Below, in pieces: positions 1-9,005 of a stretch of 64,000 nucleotides of DNA. The position numbers and the translations under genes were made by a program. The DNA comes from Arthrobacter antibioticus (GTDB lineage: Bacteria; Actinomycetota; Actinomycetes; Actinomycetales; Micrococcaceae). The stretch is from NCBI RefSeq assembly GCF_030063205.1, contig NZ_JASISQ010000001.1, positions 173,142-237,141 of the forward strand, written 5' to 3'. A model generated the notes under the pieces. It ran no database searches. It saw nothing but the letters and a program-made list of their open reading frames with translations, and was not told the origin of the DNA. Within the stretch, counting starts at the first letter, position 1. The number at the start of each line of letters is the position of its first letter.

Positions 1-1762
1 CACGCAGACGTGTCAGGACCCGCTTGGTTCCGGCGTCGTCAACACGGCCCAGTGCAGTAGTGAACGCCTCCCACTGCAGAAGCTCGGCATGGGCACGTGC
101 TGCCTCGATCAGGGCATTCTGATTCTCGTTGAATACCGCTGCACCCTTCGCCTTAGGAAGCTTCGCGGCCTCTTTTAAAGCCCCAGCAATATCGGCAACC
201 ATGCTCTGGACGCGATCCGCAAGCAACTGCCGTTGAGTGTCTTCATCCTTCAGAGCTCTTGCAGACTTCTGCGCTGAGCCACTGTCAGCAACGAACTGGC
301 CTACCTGCCGCAGCCCCGTCTTGTTCAGTGTGAGGTCGGCGGCATGTCCTGCCACGAACCGTGCCAAGACACCAAAATCAAGGTTGCGGAAATCCTTGGA
401 ATAGTCGGCAAGTAGACGCTTGGCTACTAGCTGGAGCAGGACAGTATTGTCACCTTCGAAAGTTGCGTACACATCAAGGTCGGCACGCAGCGAAGTGAAA
501 CGGTTCTCCACCATGAAGCCAGCACCACCACAAGCCTCCCGGCATTCCTGCAACGTATCCAGTGCATGCCAAGTAGTGAGGGACTTGAACGCTGCTGCGA
601 GCGTTTCCAGATCCTGACGATCGTCGTCGGTGTCGTGGGCGCCGGAGAACACGTCGTCGAACTTCACCAGTAGTTCTTCGTGGGCGAAGGCGGCTGCATA
701 AGTGGTAGCCAACAACGGAAGCAACCTGCGCTGGTGACGTTGGTAGTCCAGCAAAACGACTTCCTCGGTATCTGAGGCGGCGTTGAATTGGCGGCGCTCA
801 GTGGCGTATTGGATAGCAATCTTCAAGGCCACCTTCGACGCCGCAACTGCGGCCCCGTTCAAGGAGACGCGCCCCTGCACGAGGGTGCCAAGCATAGTGA
901 AGAATCGACGTCCGGGGCTGGAGATCGGTGAACTGTACGTTCCATCGACAGCTACATCACCGTATCGGTTCAGCAGATTTGTGCGGGGGACCCGAACGTG
1001 ATTAAACGCCAGCTGCCCGTTATCAATGCCGTTGAGTCCACCCTTGATGTTGTCATCACGGCCCTGTACCCCGGGGAGGAATTCTTTGGATGCAGGATCT
1101 CGCAATTCAACATAGAGTGCATGCACTCCATGGTTCACGCCCTTGGTGATGAGTTGAGCGAATACCACGGCTGCCAGCCCATCCACGGCTGCGTTGCCAA
1201 TGTACTCTTTCCAGGCGGCTCGGAACGGGGTGTTGATGACGAACTCTTCGGAGGCCTCATCGTAGGTAGCGGTGGTGGCAATTGACGCCACATCGGAGCC
1301 GTGGCCAATCTCTGTCATTGCAAAACACCCGGGGATTTGAAGATTCATAATCCCGGGGAGCCATTTATTTTGGTGCTCTTCGTTCCCCAAGTGCAACACG
1401 GCCGAGCCGAACAGTCCCCACTGCACACCGCCTTTGATCTGAAGGGATGGATCTGCAATGACGAGTTCTTCAAAGCCGGCTACGTTGCCGCCGTGGTCGT
1501 CACTGCCGCCCAAACGAGTGGGAAATGCACGGTGCACCCCGTTCTGCTGCACCAGAATGCCCATCTGCTCAAACACCAGTTTCCGGTGTTCGGTGTGGGT
1601 CATTCCTTCAACTTTATGCAGTTCCGGCTTTCCGGCCAGCTCGCGGGCAGCCAACCTGACCTCTGCCCATCGGCCAAGGAGGACTTCGCCAAGCGCGGCA
1701 ACGTCAACACTCGCATCTAGGTTGCTGGCGGCGGGAGAAAGTGGTGTCACTATATTGCTCAT
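1..1762 (-). CDS. Acyl-CoA oxidase/dehydrogenase family protein (3' end outside window)
   Basis: Flavin enzyme expected to introduce the trans-2 double bond into fatty acyl-CoA, the first step of beta-oxidation. Reading the minus strand from ATG 1762 gives 587 codons with no stop before the window edge; long acyl-CoA oxidases are usually about 680-700 residues, so the C-terminus is missing. The motif FAMTEIGHGSD near residues 148-158 and ACGGAGF near residue 412 are typical of the acyl-CoA oxidase branch. The start ATG overlaps the TGA of the upstream TetR gene (ATGA), so the two are probably translationally coupled. The thiolase, ketoreductase and hydratase genes across the divergent promoter supply the remaining beta-oxidation steps. 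An acyl-CoA dehydrogenase annotation is the alternative; only the electron acceptor would differ. Confidence 0.88.
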   Translation of the reverse strand, partial: MSNIVTPLSPAASNLDASVDVAALGEVLLGRWAEVRLAARELAGKPELHKVEGMTHTEHRKLVFEQMGILVQQNGVHRAFPTRLGGSDDHGGNVAGFEELVIADPSLQIKGGVQWGLFGSAVLHLGNEEHQNKWLPGIMNLQIPGCFAMTEIGHGSDVASIATTATYDEASEEFVINTPFRAAWKEYIGNAAVDGLAAVVFAQLITKGVNHGVHALYVELRDPASKEFLPGVQGRDDNIKGGLNGIDNGQLAFNHVRVPRTNLLNRYGDVAVDGTYSSPISSPGRRFFTMLGTLVQGRVSLNGAAVAASKVALKIAIQYATERRQFNAASDTEEVVLLDYQRHQRRLLPLLATTYAAAFAHEELLVKFDDVFSGAHDTDDDRQDLETLAAAFKSLTTWHALDTLQECREACGGAGFMVENRFTSLRADLDVYATFEGDNTVLLQLVAKRLLADYSKDFRNLDFGVLARFVAGHAADLTLNKTGLRQVGQFVADSGSAQKSARALKDEDTQRQLLADRVQSMVADIAGALKEAAKLPKAKGAAVFNENQNALIEAARAHAELLQWEAFTTALGRVDDAGTKRVLTRLR

Positions 1763-2610
1763 GATTTTCCTTCTGCTGTTGTTACTGACGCTGTTGTTAC
1801 TGACGCTGCTGTTACTGACGCTGCTGATTCTGGTTCGGACTCTGAAGCTGCTTCTATTGCAGGAGCTGACGTGGGGGAGACCAACTGCCCCACGCCGTCG
1901 AAAAGCCACGTTGATATCTGCTCAGCCATGGCGTGTGAATCTGGTTTACTCGGGTCAACTGCAGTTTGAAGCCACAATTCACCAGTAGTGCGGATTAGAC
2001 CGATAGCGGCTGTGGGCCAATAACCCAGCAATGGCGAGTCGGGGTCATCCATGAGGTGACGCAGCGGCTCCGTGATCATTGCTGTTACGGAGTCGAAAAA
2101 TCCGCTCAATTCACCCGACTGGTTGGGATCACCATCGGCTTGGATTGTGGCGAAAAAATAAACGTTCGGTGAGGTTGCCGCCATATTCAAGTAGGCGGCG
2201 ATCATGGCTGTCACGCCTTCCCTTGGCGCAGTTGCCCCCTGCCGTGCTGCAGAGATGGTGTCCTGCATTTGCCTAATAACCACAGTTCCGACAGCTCTTC
2301 TAAGTCTGGACTTGTCACCAAAATAGCGATAAAAAACCGATTTTGACGTTCCTGCGTTAGTGGCAATGTCTTCCATGGAGGCGTCCGGTCCCAAACGGTG
2401 AATAGCCCGCCGGGTCGCTTTGATCAAGTCACGACGGCGTTCCTCACGGTGCGATTCCCATCTCGCCGAGCGTCCATCAATAGCCGTGGCGGTGTCTGCT
2501 TGCCCCTCACGTCGTTTATTTCCAGTTTCACTTGAGGCAGATACAGGTGCGGAGCTGCTCCGCTCGGGCCCTCGGGAAGATGACGGCGTAGCCGGATCTT
2601 GCTGCAACAT
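1759..2610 (-). CDS. TetR/AcrR family transcriptional regulator of the fatty-acid oxidation cluster
   Basis: DNA-binding repressor with an N-terminal TetR helix-turn-helix (MEDIATNAGTSKSVFYRYFG); the C-terminal region would bind a ligand, probably an acyl-CoA by context. I chose ATG 2610 (MLQQDPA) instead of the upstream ATG 2655, because the 15 residues in between would be encoded by a perfect palindrome that is almost certainly the operator. From 2610 the protein is 283 residues, long for the family: it has an acidic Ser/Ala-rich N-terminal extension of about 50 residues, and its C-terminus contains a Ser-Val-Thr-Thr/Ala-Ala repeat encoded by a 15-bp tandem repeat. It overlaps the acyl-CoA oxidase gene by 4 bp and is divergent from the thiolase. 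Family call is firm; ligand is inferred. Confidence 0.9.
   Translation of the reverse strand: MLQQDPATPSSSRGPERSSSAPVSASSETGNKRREGQADTATAIDGRSARWESHREERRRDLIKATRRAIHRLGPDASMEDIATNAGTSKSVFYRYFGDKSRLRRAVGTVVIRQMQDTISAARQGATAPREGVTAMIAAYLNMAATSPNVYFFATIQADGDPNQSGELSGFFDSVTAMITEPLRHLMDDPDSPLLGYWPTAAIGLIRTTGELWLQTAVDPSKPDSHAMAEQISTWLFDGVGQLVSPTSAPAIEAASESEPESAASVTAASVTTASVTTAEGKS
1776..1820. repeat. 3 x 15-bp tandem repeat in the 3' end of the TetR gene
   Basis: Units at 1776-1790, 1791-1805 and 1806-1820 read CTGTTGTTACTGACG, the same, and CTGCTGTTACTGACG; a partial fourth follows. The unit length is a multiple of three, so copy changes add or remove five residues at the TetR C-terminus without a frameshift. 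Confidence 0.9.
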
Positions 2611-2616
2611 GTTCAC

Positions 2617-2647
2617 GATACCCAGCGTATCAGGTACGCTGGGTATC
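2617..2647. promoter_or_regulatory. Perfect 13-5-13 palindrome, probable TetR operator
   Basis: Arms GATACCCAGCGTA (2617-2629) and TACGCTGGGTATC (2635-2647) are exact reverse complements around TCAGG. It lies between the divergent TetR and thiolase genes, 6 bp from the chosen TetR start and about 35 bp from the thiolase start, so one bound dimer or pair of dimers could control both directions. Confidence 0.85.
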
Positions 2648-2681
2648 AGTAACAAACGGCGTTCCCGAAGGAGAGATCTTC

Positions 2682-4064
2682 ATGACTACACCAACTACAC
2701 CAGGCAACGAATCCAAGACGATAGATTCTAGCCAGCCAGCCACCACGAGGAAGACTGCATCAGTCCCTGTGACACGCAAGGCTGTCATTGTCGGAGGCAA
2801 CCGCATCCCCTTCGCACGGTCAGGCGGTGCCTACGCGCATTCGTCCAACCAGGACATGTTGACGGCCGCGCTCGATGGCCTCATTGCCCGTTTCGGTTTG
2901 GCAGATGAAGAAATCGGAGAAGTTGCCGCAGGAGCGGTGCTGAAACACTCCAGGGACTTCAATCTCACTCGCGAAGCAGTTCTTGGCTCCGCATTGGCAG
3001 CCACAACTCCCGCATACGACCTGCAGCAGGCGTGCGCCACGGGTATGGAAGCAGTCATTGGCCTGTCCAATAAGATCAAATTGGGCCAGATCGACTCCGC
3101 TATTGCAGGCGGCGTGGACTCTGCATCCGATGCACCCATTGCTGTCAGCGAGGGCCTGCGAGGAATTCTGCTTGATCTCAACCGAGCCAAAACAACGGGC
3201 CAGAAGCTGAAGATCCTCAGCCGAATCCGGCCCAAGGACCTTTCTCCCGACGCTCCCTCCACGGGTGAGCCACGCACTGGACTGTCAATGGGGGACCACC
3301 AAGCGCTCACCACGGCCCAATGGAAAATCAGCCGTGAAGCTCAGGACGAACTTGCCCTTGCCAGTCACAAGAATCTTGCGGCAGCATACGAGAACCACTT
3401 CTTCGATGACCTAATCACACCCTTCCGTGGACTCACACGCGATTCGAACCTCCGCGCCGACTCCACCTTGGAGAAGTTGGCCAAACTCAAGCCAGCGTTC
3501 GGTAAATCACTCGGTGACGCGGCAACCATGACAGCAGGCAACTCCACCCCCCTGACCGACGGCGCCTCCACAGTTCTACTGGCCTCCGAAGAGTGGGCAA
3601 CGGCACGAGACCTGCCTATTTTGGCCGACGTCGTTGACGGGGAAGCGGCAGCAGTTGACTTTGTTCATGGCAAGGATGGACTTCTTATGGCCCCGGCCTT
3701 CGCCGTACCCCGACTACTGGCACGCAACGGGCTGACACTTGATGACATCGATTACTTTGAAATTCATGAAGCCTTTGCCGGAACTGTTCTGAGCACCCTC
3801 GCAGCCTGGGCTGATGAAGACTTCGGTATCCAGCGACTGGGCCTCACCGGCGCCTTTGGCACCGTGGACCGGGCCAAACTCAATGTCAATGGATCCTCGC
3901 TCGCCGCCGGACACCCTTTTGCAGCAACAGGTGGGCGCCTCGTAGCAAGTTTGGCTAAAATGCTCCACGAACGGGGTCAAGTCAATGGACGCCCGGCACG
4001 TGGGCTGATCTCGGTGTGCGCTGCAGGCGGTCAAGGCGTCGTGGCTATTTTGGAAGCACGGTAG
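2682..4064 (+). CDS. Acetyl-CoA C-acyltransferase (thiolase)
   Basis: Cleaves 3-ketoacyl-CoA with CoA (or condenses acetyl-CoA). 460 residues, start ATG supported by AAGGAG 7 bases upstream. The nucleophilic Cys is C118 in QQACATGMEA; the C-terminal His and Cys are in AAGHPFAATG and VCAAGGQG. A non-conserved N-terminal tail of about 30 residues precedes the first strand (KAVIVGGNRIPF). It is followed after 4 bases by the ketoreductase and then by a MaoC gene. The order thiolase, two-domain FabG, MaoC matches the mycobacterial fadA2-fabG4-htdX arrangement (known for that family), so I read it as one fatty-acid oxidation operon controlled by the facing TetR protein. Confidence 0.93.
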   Translation: MTTPTTPGNESKTIDSSQPATTRKTASVPVTRKAVIVGGNRIPFARSGGAYAHSSNQDMLTAALDGLIARFGLADEEIGEVAAGAVLKHSRDFNLTREAVLGSALAATTPAYDLQQACATGMEAVIGLSNKIKLGQIDSAIAGGVDSASDAPIAVSEGLRGILLDLNRAKTTGQKLKILSRIRPKDLSPDAPSTGEPRTGLSMGDHQALTTAQWKISREAQDELALASHKNLAAAYENHFFDDLITPFRGLTRDSNLRADSTLEKLAKLKPAFGKSLGDAATMTAGNSTPLTDGASTVLLASEEWATARDLPILADVVDGEAAAVDFVHGKDGLLMAPAFAVPRLLARNGLTLDDIDYFEIHEAFAGTVLSTLAAWADEDFGIQRLGLTGAFGTVDRAKLNVNGSSLAAGHPFAATGGRLVASLAKMLHERGQVNGRPARGLISVCAAGGQGVVAILEAR

Positions 4065-4068
4065 GAAC

Positions 4069-5445
4069 ATGAGTGCAGAGAAGAACACAGCCGGTCTGCG
4101 GGACAAGGCTGATAAGTATACAGAATTCGTCAGCCGCGGATTGGGCAAGGACCTGGCCAAGCGCTTGGGTCTACCCCAGCCGGCCATCCTCCGCCGGTAT
4201 CATCCAGGTGCACCTCTTGTTGAGGGCCCAATCTTGGTTATAGGCGAGGGAGCAGGGCCCGACGCCGTTGCCAAGGTGCTGCTGAAATGGCAGCAGGATG
4301 TGCGCAGGCATGCGACACCAAAACAAAAACTTGGTGCCATCGTTGTTGTCTTGGATGAGTTAGAGCACCCAGACCAGCTCTCGGATGCCATGCTCACCCT
4401 GGGCTCGGCTCTGCGGGATTTGAACAAGAACGCTCGCGTGGTCAGCATCTCACGAACTGCTACTGCTAGAGACACTCCTGCTGTAGCCGCTGCCCGTAAC
4501 GGTATTGACGGCATCATTCGTTCACTTGCCAAAGAACTCCGTGCCGGAGCTAGCGCCAATGGGATTTTGCTGGCCAATGACATCTCGGCAGATTCACCCA
4601 GCGCAATGTCAGCCCTGCGCTTCTTCCTCTCCGGACGTTCAGCCTTCGTTGACGGTCAGTTCCTGACCGCATCTACGCGGGGTGAGAACGCCGAGACTGA
4701 CTGGGAAAAGCCATTAAACGGAAACGTTGCAGTGGTGACCGGAGCAGCCCGGGGGATAGGTGCCGCAATTGCCCGCACGCTCGCACGTGACGGAGCAAGA
4801 GTAATCGTGGTGGATGTTCCTGGCGCCGGAGATCATTTGGCCGCCGTCGCCAATGAAATTCACGGCACAGCACTCCAGCTGGACGTCACCACGCACGATG
4901 CTGGAGAACGCATCTTAGAACATGCCATCGCTCGCTATGGCAGGCTCGACGTTGTTGTGCACAATGCTGGTATTACGCGAGATAAATTGCTGGCGAATAT
5001 GGATGCTGCCCGCTGGGACTCGGTGATAGCTGTGAACATCGCCTCTCAGCTGCGTATGAATGAAGTATTTTTGGGCAGCAGTGACTTTGCGCAAAACTCA
5101 CGCATTATCTCTGTATCTTCCACTAGCGGTATTGCCGGCAACCGTGGGCAAACCAACTATGCTGCCTCGAAAGCAGGAGTCATAGGTATGGTCCGGGCCA
5201 CCGCTCCTTTGCTTGCGCAGGGCGGCGGCACAGTAAACGCTGTTGCACCAGGTTTCATTGAAACCGAAATGACGGCCAAGATTCCTTTTGCTACTCGGGA
5301 AGTTGCGCGTCGTTTGAATAGCCTTCAGCAAGGTGGCAAGCCTAGCGACGTCGCAGAGGCGATCGCCTTCTTTGCCCAACCCGGTGCGGCGGGTATTACG
5401 GCCAATATCCTCCGTGTTTGTGGACAAAATCTGGTGGGACAATGA
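4069..5445 (+). CDS. fabG: High-molecular-weight 3-oxoacyl-ACP/CoA reductase (FabG4 type)
   Basis: 458 residues, about 200 more than a classical FabG. The N-terminal half (to about residue 215) is a degenerate flavodoxin-like domain, the C-terminal half a complete short-chain dehydrogenase: the Rossmann motif TGAARGIG near residue 224, NAGIT, and the catalytic YxxxK in NYAASKAG. It would interconvert 3-ketoacyl and 3-hydroxyacyl thioesters with NAD(P)H. It starts 4 bases after the thiolase stop and its TGA overlaps the ATG of the MaoC gene, so the three are co-transcribed. The two-domain layout is that of mycobacterial FabG4. Confidence 0.9.
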   Translation: MSAEKNTAGLRDKADKYTEFVSRGLGKDLAKRLGLPQPAILRRYHPGAPLVEGPILVIGEGAGPDAVAKVLLKWQQDVRRHATPKQKLGAIVVVLDELEHPDQLSDAMLTLGSALRDLNKNARVVSISRTATARDTPAVAAARNGIDGIIRSLAKELRAGASANGILLANDISADSPSAMSALRFFLSGRSAFVDGQFLTASTRGENAETDWEKPLNGNVAVVTGAARGIGAAIARTLARDGARVIVVDVPGAGDHLAAVANEIHGTALQLDVTTHDAGERILEHAIARYGRLDVVVHNAGITRDKLLANMDAARWDSVIAVNIASQLRMNEVFLGSSDFAQNSRIISVSSTSGIAGNRGQTNYAASKAGVIGMVRATAPLLAQGGGTVNAVAPGFIETEMTAKIPFATREVARRLNSLQQGGKPSDVAEAIAFFAQPGAAGITANILRVCGQNLVGQ

Positions 5446-6353
5446 CATCCGAGACCATGCTGACGCACATGCCCTCACTTTCCAAGCTCTACGTCAACGC
5501 CGCAGCCATGTCAGCTAAAAGCCGGCTCATCCGCTCCGCACCCGTGGTTGCACTGCCAGCCAGAGCAGTTGAGGTGCGTGGGGTGCAGGCAGATCTGGCG
5601 AAAGTGACTGAATTCGCTCACTTGATGGGGGAGCCCGCTAGGGATGTGCTACCATCCGGCTACCTGCATGCTCTCGTTTTTCCCGTTGCCATGAGCGTCA
5701 TGGTCCAGGAAGATTTTCCACTTCCACTGTTGGGCATGATTCATTTGCGCAATGAAGTGGAGCATTTTGCGCCTGTTCTGTTCACCGACGAACTCTCTGT
5801 TCGGGCATGGGCACGGGAGCTGGCCGGGCATAGAAGCGGCACAAGTGTCCAGATCGTGGCCGAACTTCACAACGCTGACGGCACGGTGCTGCTGTGGCGT
5901 GGAGTCTCAACTTATTTGGCCAAGGGCGTGTTCCTGCCTGGGCTGGATAAACCAAGCGCAGCCCCAGCCCGCATTGAATTCAATCCGCCGGTACCTACTG
6001 CGCAGTGGAAACTTGGGGTGGATACTGGCCGGGCCTATGCGGCTGTCTCGGGGGACTTCAACCCGATCCATTTGAGCGTACTTAGCGCTAAGGCTCTGGG
6101 TTTGCATCGCTCAATTGCCCACGGCATGTACGCGGCTGCCCGCGTTTTGGCCACTGTTCCACAGGCCAAACCGGATGCTTTCAGCTGGAGTATCTCCTTT
6201 GATTCGCCCGTATTCCTGCCTGCAACAGTGTCACTGGAAGTTCTTGACCACAGAACTGAGGACGGAGTGTGGCTGAACTCCGAGTTCACGGCATGGAACG
6301 GGCACACCGCCCGGAAGTACTTCAGTGGCACAGTGACTGCCGGTTGCCCCTGA
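5442..6353 (+). CDS. MaoC family (R)-specific enoyl-CoA/ACP hydratase
   Basis: 303 residues from ATG 5442, which overlaps the ketoreductase stop (ATGA). An in-frame TTG 24 bases upstream lies inside the previous gene and is less likely. The C-terminal hot-dog domain carries the hydratase-2 signature YAAVSGDFNPIH followed by IAHGM, with the catalytic Asp and His in SGDFNPIH; the N-terminal half looks like a second, degenerate hot-dog fold, as in mycobacterial HtdX. It would hydrate trans-2-enoyl thioesters to (R)-3-hydroxyacyl thioesters, the substrate side of the FabG4-type reductase next to it. Confidence 0.9.
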   Translation: MTSETMLTHMPSLSKLYVNAAAMSAKSRLIRSAPVVALPARAVEVRGVQADLAKVTEFAHLMGEPARDVLPSGYLHALVFPVAMSVMVQEDFPLPLLGMIHLRNEVEHFAPVLFTDELSVRAWARELAGHRSGTSVQIVAELHNADGTVLLWRGVSTYLAKGVFLPGLDKPSAAPARIEFNPPVPTAQWKLGVDTGRAYAAVSGDFNPIHLSVLSAKALGLHRSIAHGMYAAARVLATVPQAKPDAFSWSISFDSPVFLPATVSLEVLDHRTEDGVWLNSEFTAWNGHTARKYFSGTVTAGCP

Positions 6354-6464
6354 AGCAAAAGAATAAGAAGAAAGAAGATCCTACGAGCGAAAACCGGAGC
6401 TATGCTTGTGCATCCCCGGGATCACCCACTGCGCCGTAACAGCACGCGGGTGGCACTCAACGTC

Positions 6465-7241
6465 CTAGCTGGTTCCGGCAGCAAGAACATGAGGATTTGA
6501 TGCGTTGACCTCATCATTGACCATGGCCATAGTGCCGGCAAAGCTACCGGCCGCATGGGCGCCGGGCGATCCCACGGAGATCGCTTGGCGTCGTGCTGTT
6601 CGCAGTTCTGGGTGAAGTAACTGGACATGGTCATCTGCCCGGTCTAATCGGCTGGCCAAAACTAGCTCGTTACCCGGTTCACCACCTGCAACCTCTTCGC
6701 TATAGATGGCTGCAATTCGGTGTGCCACTGTACCGAGGAAACCCAACTGAAACTGCCGCCGCTCGAGGGTCTTCTCATGGGCAGACAAGTATGGCTTGTA
6801 GGGGTAGTCAAGCCACCAAGACTGCATGGCACTTTCTAGCTGCTGTTGCAGAGAGGCAAAAAGGCGCAGGATTTGTCCAACATCAGATTCAGCCCCAATG
6901 AGGTACACAATCTTCTTGCTCCTGGTGGTTGCTTGCAACACCCGGACTGTATTGAACGCCAGTGCCACTGCCGTCAAACCCCTGGCCTGGCCAAGCCGGT
7001 AATGGCCGCGAAACTCATAGCGTTCCTCGACCATGGGCTCTAGTGGCTTGCCTGACTTACCCGCTTCTGCATCGATGGTGGCCTGTTCAATCCCATAGCG
7101 AACCATGAGCCGTTCAGCGTGCTCTTGGAAGGTCTGGGCTTCGGCTGGAAACGGCGTACTCTCCGCCTTGGCCAACAGTTTGGAGATCAGCGTGAGGGTC
7201 TTTTTTGACTTTCCGCTGGCTTCGCTGTGGGACTCCATCAT
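6465..7241 (-). CDS. DUF2786 domain protein
   Basis: Conserved actinobacterial protein of unknown function. The N-terminal DUF2786 segment (LISKLLAKAESTPFPAEAQ) is recognisable and the rest is alpha-helical. The C-terminus contains GSPGAHAAGSFAG, a Gly/Ala-rich segment usual for these proteins. I prefer ATG 7241 (MMESHSEA) because GAGGAG sits 7 bases upstream; an ATG at 7307 and one at 7349 lack a good ribosome-binding site, and the latter is inside the tRNA terminator region. Length 258 residues. Convergent with the MaoC gene, with about 110 bases between them that show nothing recognisable. Confidence 0.8.
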   Translation of the reverse strand: MMESHSEASGKSKKTLTLISKLLAKAESTPFPAEAQTFQEHAERLMVRYGIEQATIDAEAGKSGKPLEPMVEERYEFRGHYRLGQARGLTAVALAFNTVRVLQATTRSKKIVYLIGAESDVGQILRLFASLQQQLESAMQSWWLDYPYKPYLSAHEKTLERRQFQLGFLGTVAHRIAAIYSEEVAGGEPGNELVLASRLDRADDHVQLLHPELRTARRQAISVGSPGAHAAGSFAGTMAMVNDEVNASNPHVLAAGTS

Positions 7242-7353
7242 CTTCTGACTCCTCAACACTGGCAACCCGGGCTTAGGCGAGGATTCGGGCCCGCCATTGT
7301 GGGACATTGATACTGCTGCGAGACACTCATACGCCAGGTATAGAAACAAAAAA

Positions 7354-7385
7354 GACTCCTTGGGAACCTAAGTTCCCAAGGAGTC
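7354..7385 (-). terminator. Rho-independent terminator of the tRNA-Leu gene
   Basis: Perfect 14-bp arms GACTCCTTGGGAAC (7354-7367) and GTTCCCAAGGAGTC (7372-7385) with a 4-base loop; read on the minus strand it is followed by TTTTTTG. It begins 7 bases beyond the 3' end of the tRNA. Confidence 0.93.
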
Positions 7386-7391
7386 TGTCAG

Positions 7392-7474
7392 TGCGCGGAA
7401 AGGGACTTGAACCCTCACCCCGTTTCCAGGACTAGCACCTCAAGCTAGCGCGTCTGCCATTCCGCCACCCGCGC
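7392..7474 (-). tRNA. tRNA-Leu, anticodon GAG
   Basis: 83 nt on the minus strand. Acceptor stem GCGCGGG pairs with UCCGCGC (one G-U), discriminator A. Anticodon stem CTAGC/GCTAG encloses the loop TTGAGGT, so the anticodon is GAG. A long variable arm (class II, TCCTGGAAACGGG) and a T loop TTCAAGT are present. CCA is not encoded. A strong terminator follows. Confidence 0.96.
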
Positions 7475-7676
7475 AGGTGATTGCCGGAGATCGATTCTTC
7501 TCTTCAGATGAATCGTTGTCTCCCGCAGCAGCGATGAAAACAATAGCACAGCTTTTAGGGGAAAGAAAAATCGTTGACTGGTACCGGTTTTTGGTCCTTG
7601 AAACACTATTAAATTCTCCGCCAAATTCGGCCGAAGGTAGGCTGGACACGACATCACCACACAAAGGAGTCTTCTC

Positions 7677-8981
7677 GTGAACACTGTCAGGGCCGAGGAC
7701 GAAGTAGCAGGTATCTGCGCCGATCTTATTCGATTCGACACAAGCAACTTTGCCGACAATGAAGGTCCTGGTGAGCGGGCCATTGCGGAGCACACGGCGG
7801 CCCTCATCTCAGAGGTGGGACTGTCCGCGGAACTGTTCGAGTCATCCCCGGGACGCGCGAATGTCATCACTCGGATGGAAGGCACTGACCCCTCACTTCC
7901 TGCGTTAGTGGTGCACGGCCACCTTGACGTTGTTCCCGCCCAAGCTCACGACTGGAGCGTGGATCCATTCTCCGGAGAAGAACGCGACGGTTTGATTTGG
8001 GGTCGAGGCGCGGTGGACATGAAGGATATGGACGCCATGATCCTCTCCGTCATGCGCTCCATGAGCAGGGAGGGCCGGAAACCTAAGCGTGACATTGTTT
8101 TTGCATTCTTCGCGGATGAAGAAGCCGGGGGAACTTATGGGGCGCGTTGGGCGGTGGACAACCGTCCCGAGCTCTTTGAAGGGGCAACCGAGGCAATCTC
8201 TGAAGTAGGTGGATTCTCCACAGACATCAATGGAAAACGCGCCTACCTTTTGCAGACGGCGGAGAAAGGGCTTGCTTGGCTGCGTCTGACTGCCCATGGC
8301 CGGGCCGGCCACGGTTCCCATATCAATACAGACAACGCCGTGACCCGGCTCGCCCGGGCGGTTACCCGCATCGGCGATTACCAGTGGCCCATTGAGTACA
8401 CGGATACTACACGCGCATTTTTGGAAGGTGTTTCAGAACTCACGGGTATTGAATTCGATGAGTCTAACCCGGAAACACTCCTGAGCCAGCTGGGCACGGT
8501 CTCCCGTTTTGTTGGTGCAACGCTGCAAAACACATCCAACCCGAGTTTTCTCAGCGGCGGCTACAAGGCCAACGTGATCCCAGGCACCGCTGAAGCCATG
8601 ATCGACGTCCGGACACTGCCCGGCCAGCACGAACAGGTGCTAGAACTCATCCGTGAACTGGCGGGTGAGGGGGTTGAAATCTCAACCATCCACAACGATG
8701 TGTCCTTGGAGACGCCGTTTGCCGGAAACCTCGTTGACGCCATGATTGACTCCTTGCATGCCGAGGACCTCGGCTCCACGGTGCTTCCCTACACACTCTC
8801 AGGCGGCACAGACAACAAGTCACTGAGCCGTCTGGGCATCACAGGTTACGGTTTCGCGCCGCTTCAGCTACCTCCTGAACTGGATTTCACCGGCATGTTC
8901 CACGGCGTGGATGAGCGAGTCCCGGTTGATTCGCTCAAATTCGGTGTCCGTGTCCTTGACCGCCTGCTGAGCAACTACTAA
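7677..8981 (+). CDS. M20 family metallopeptidase (dipeptidase/deacylase type)
   Basis: 434 residues from GTG 7677, preceded by AAAGGAG 9 bases upstream. Zinc-site motifs are in order: the first His and catalytic Asp in VHGHLDVVP, the bridging Asp in GRGAVDMKD, and the catalytic Glu with its neighbour in FFADEEAGG. A dimerisation or lid domain lies in the middle (AHGRAGHGSH). The family removes acyl groups or cleaves short peptides in the cytoplasm; the exact substrate cannot be read from the sequence. The next gene begins 25 bases downstream and is probably in the same transcript. Confidence 0.92.
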   Translation: MNTVRAEDEVAGICADLIRFDTSNFADNEGPGERAIAEHTAALISEVGLSAELFESSPGRANVITRMEGTDPSLPALVVHGHLDVVPAQAHDWSVDPFSGEERDGLIWGRGAVDMKDMDAMILSVMRSMSREGRKPKRDIVFAFFADEEAGGTYGARWAVDNRPELFEGATEAISEVGGFSTDINGKRAYLLQTAEKGLAWLRLTAHGRAGHGSHINTDNAVTRLARAVTRIGDYQWPIEYTDTTRAFLEGVSELTGIEFDESNPETLLSQLGTVSRFVGATLQNTSNPSFLSGGYKANVIPGTAEAMIDVRTLPGQHEQVLELIRELAGEGVEISTIHNDVSLETPFAGNLVDAMIDSLHAEDLGSTVLPYTLSGGTDNKSLSRLGITGYGFAPLQLPPELDFTGMFHGVDERVPVDSLKFGVRVLDRLLSNY

Positions 8982-9005
8982 CCAACTACTAGGAAACGAC
9001 GCCCT

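Noticed and set aside
6422..6634. Alternative frame over the DUF2786 C-terminus, suggesting a frameshift
   Set aside because: The GSPGAHAAGSFAG region in the main frame is what the family normally has, so the gene is intact.
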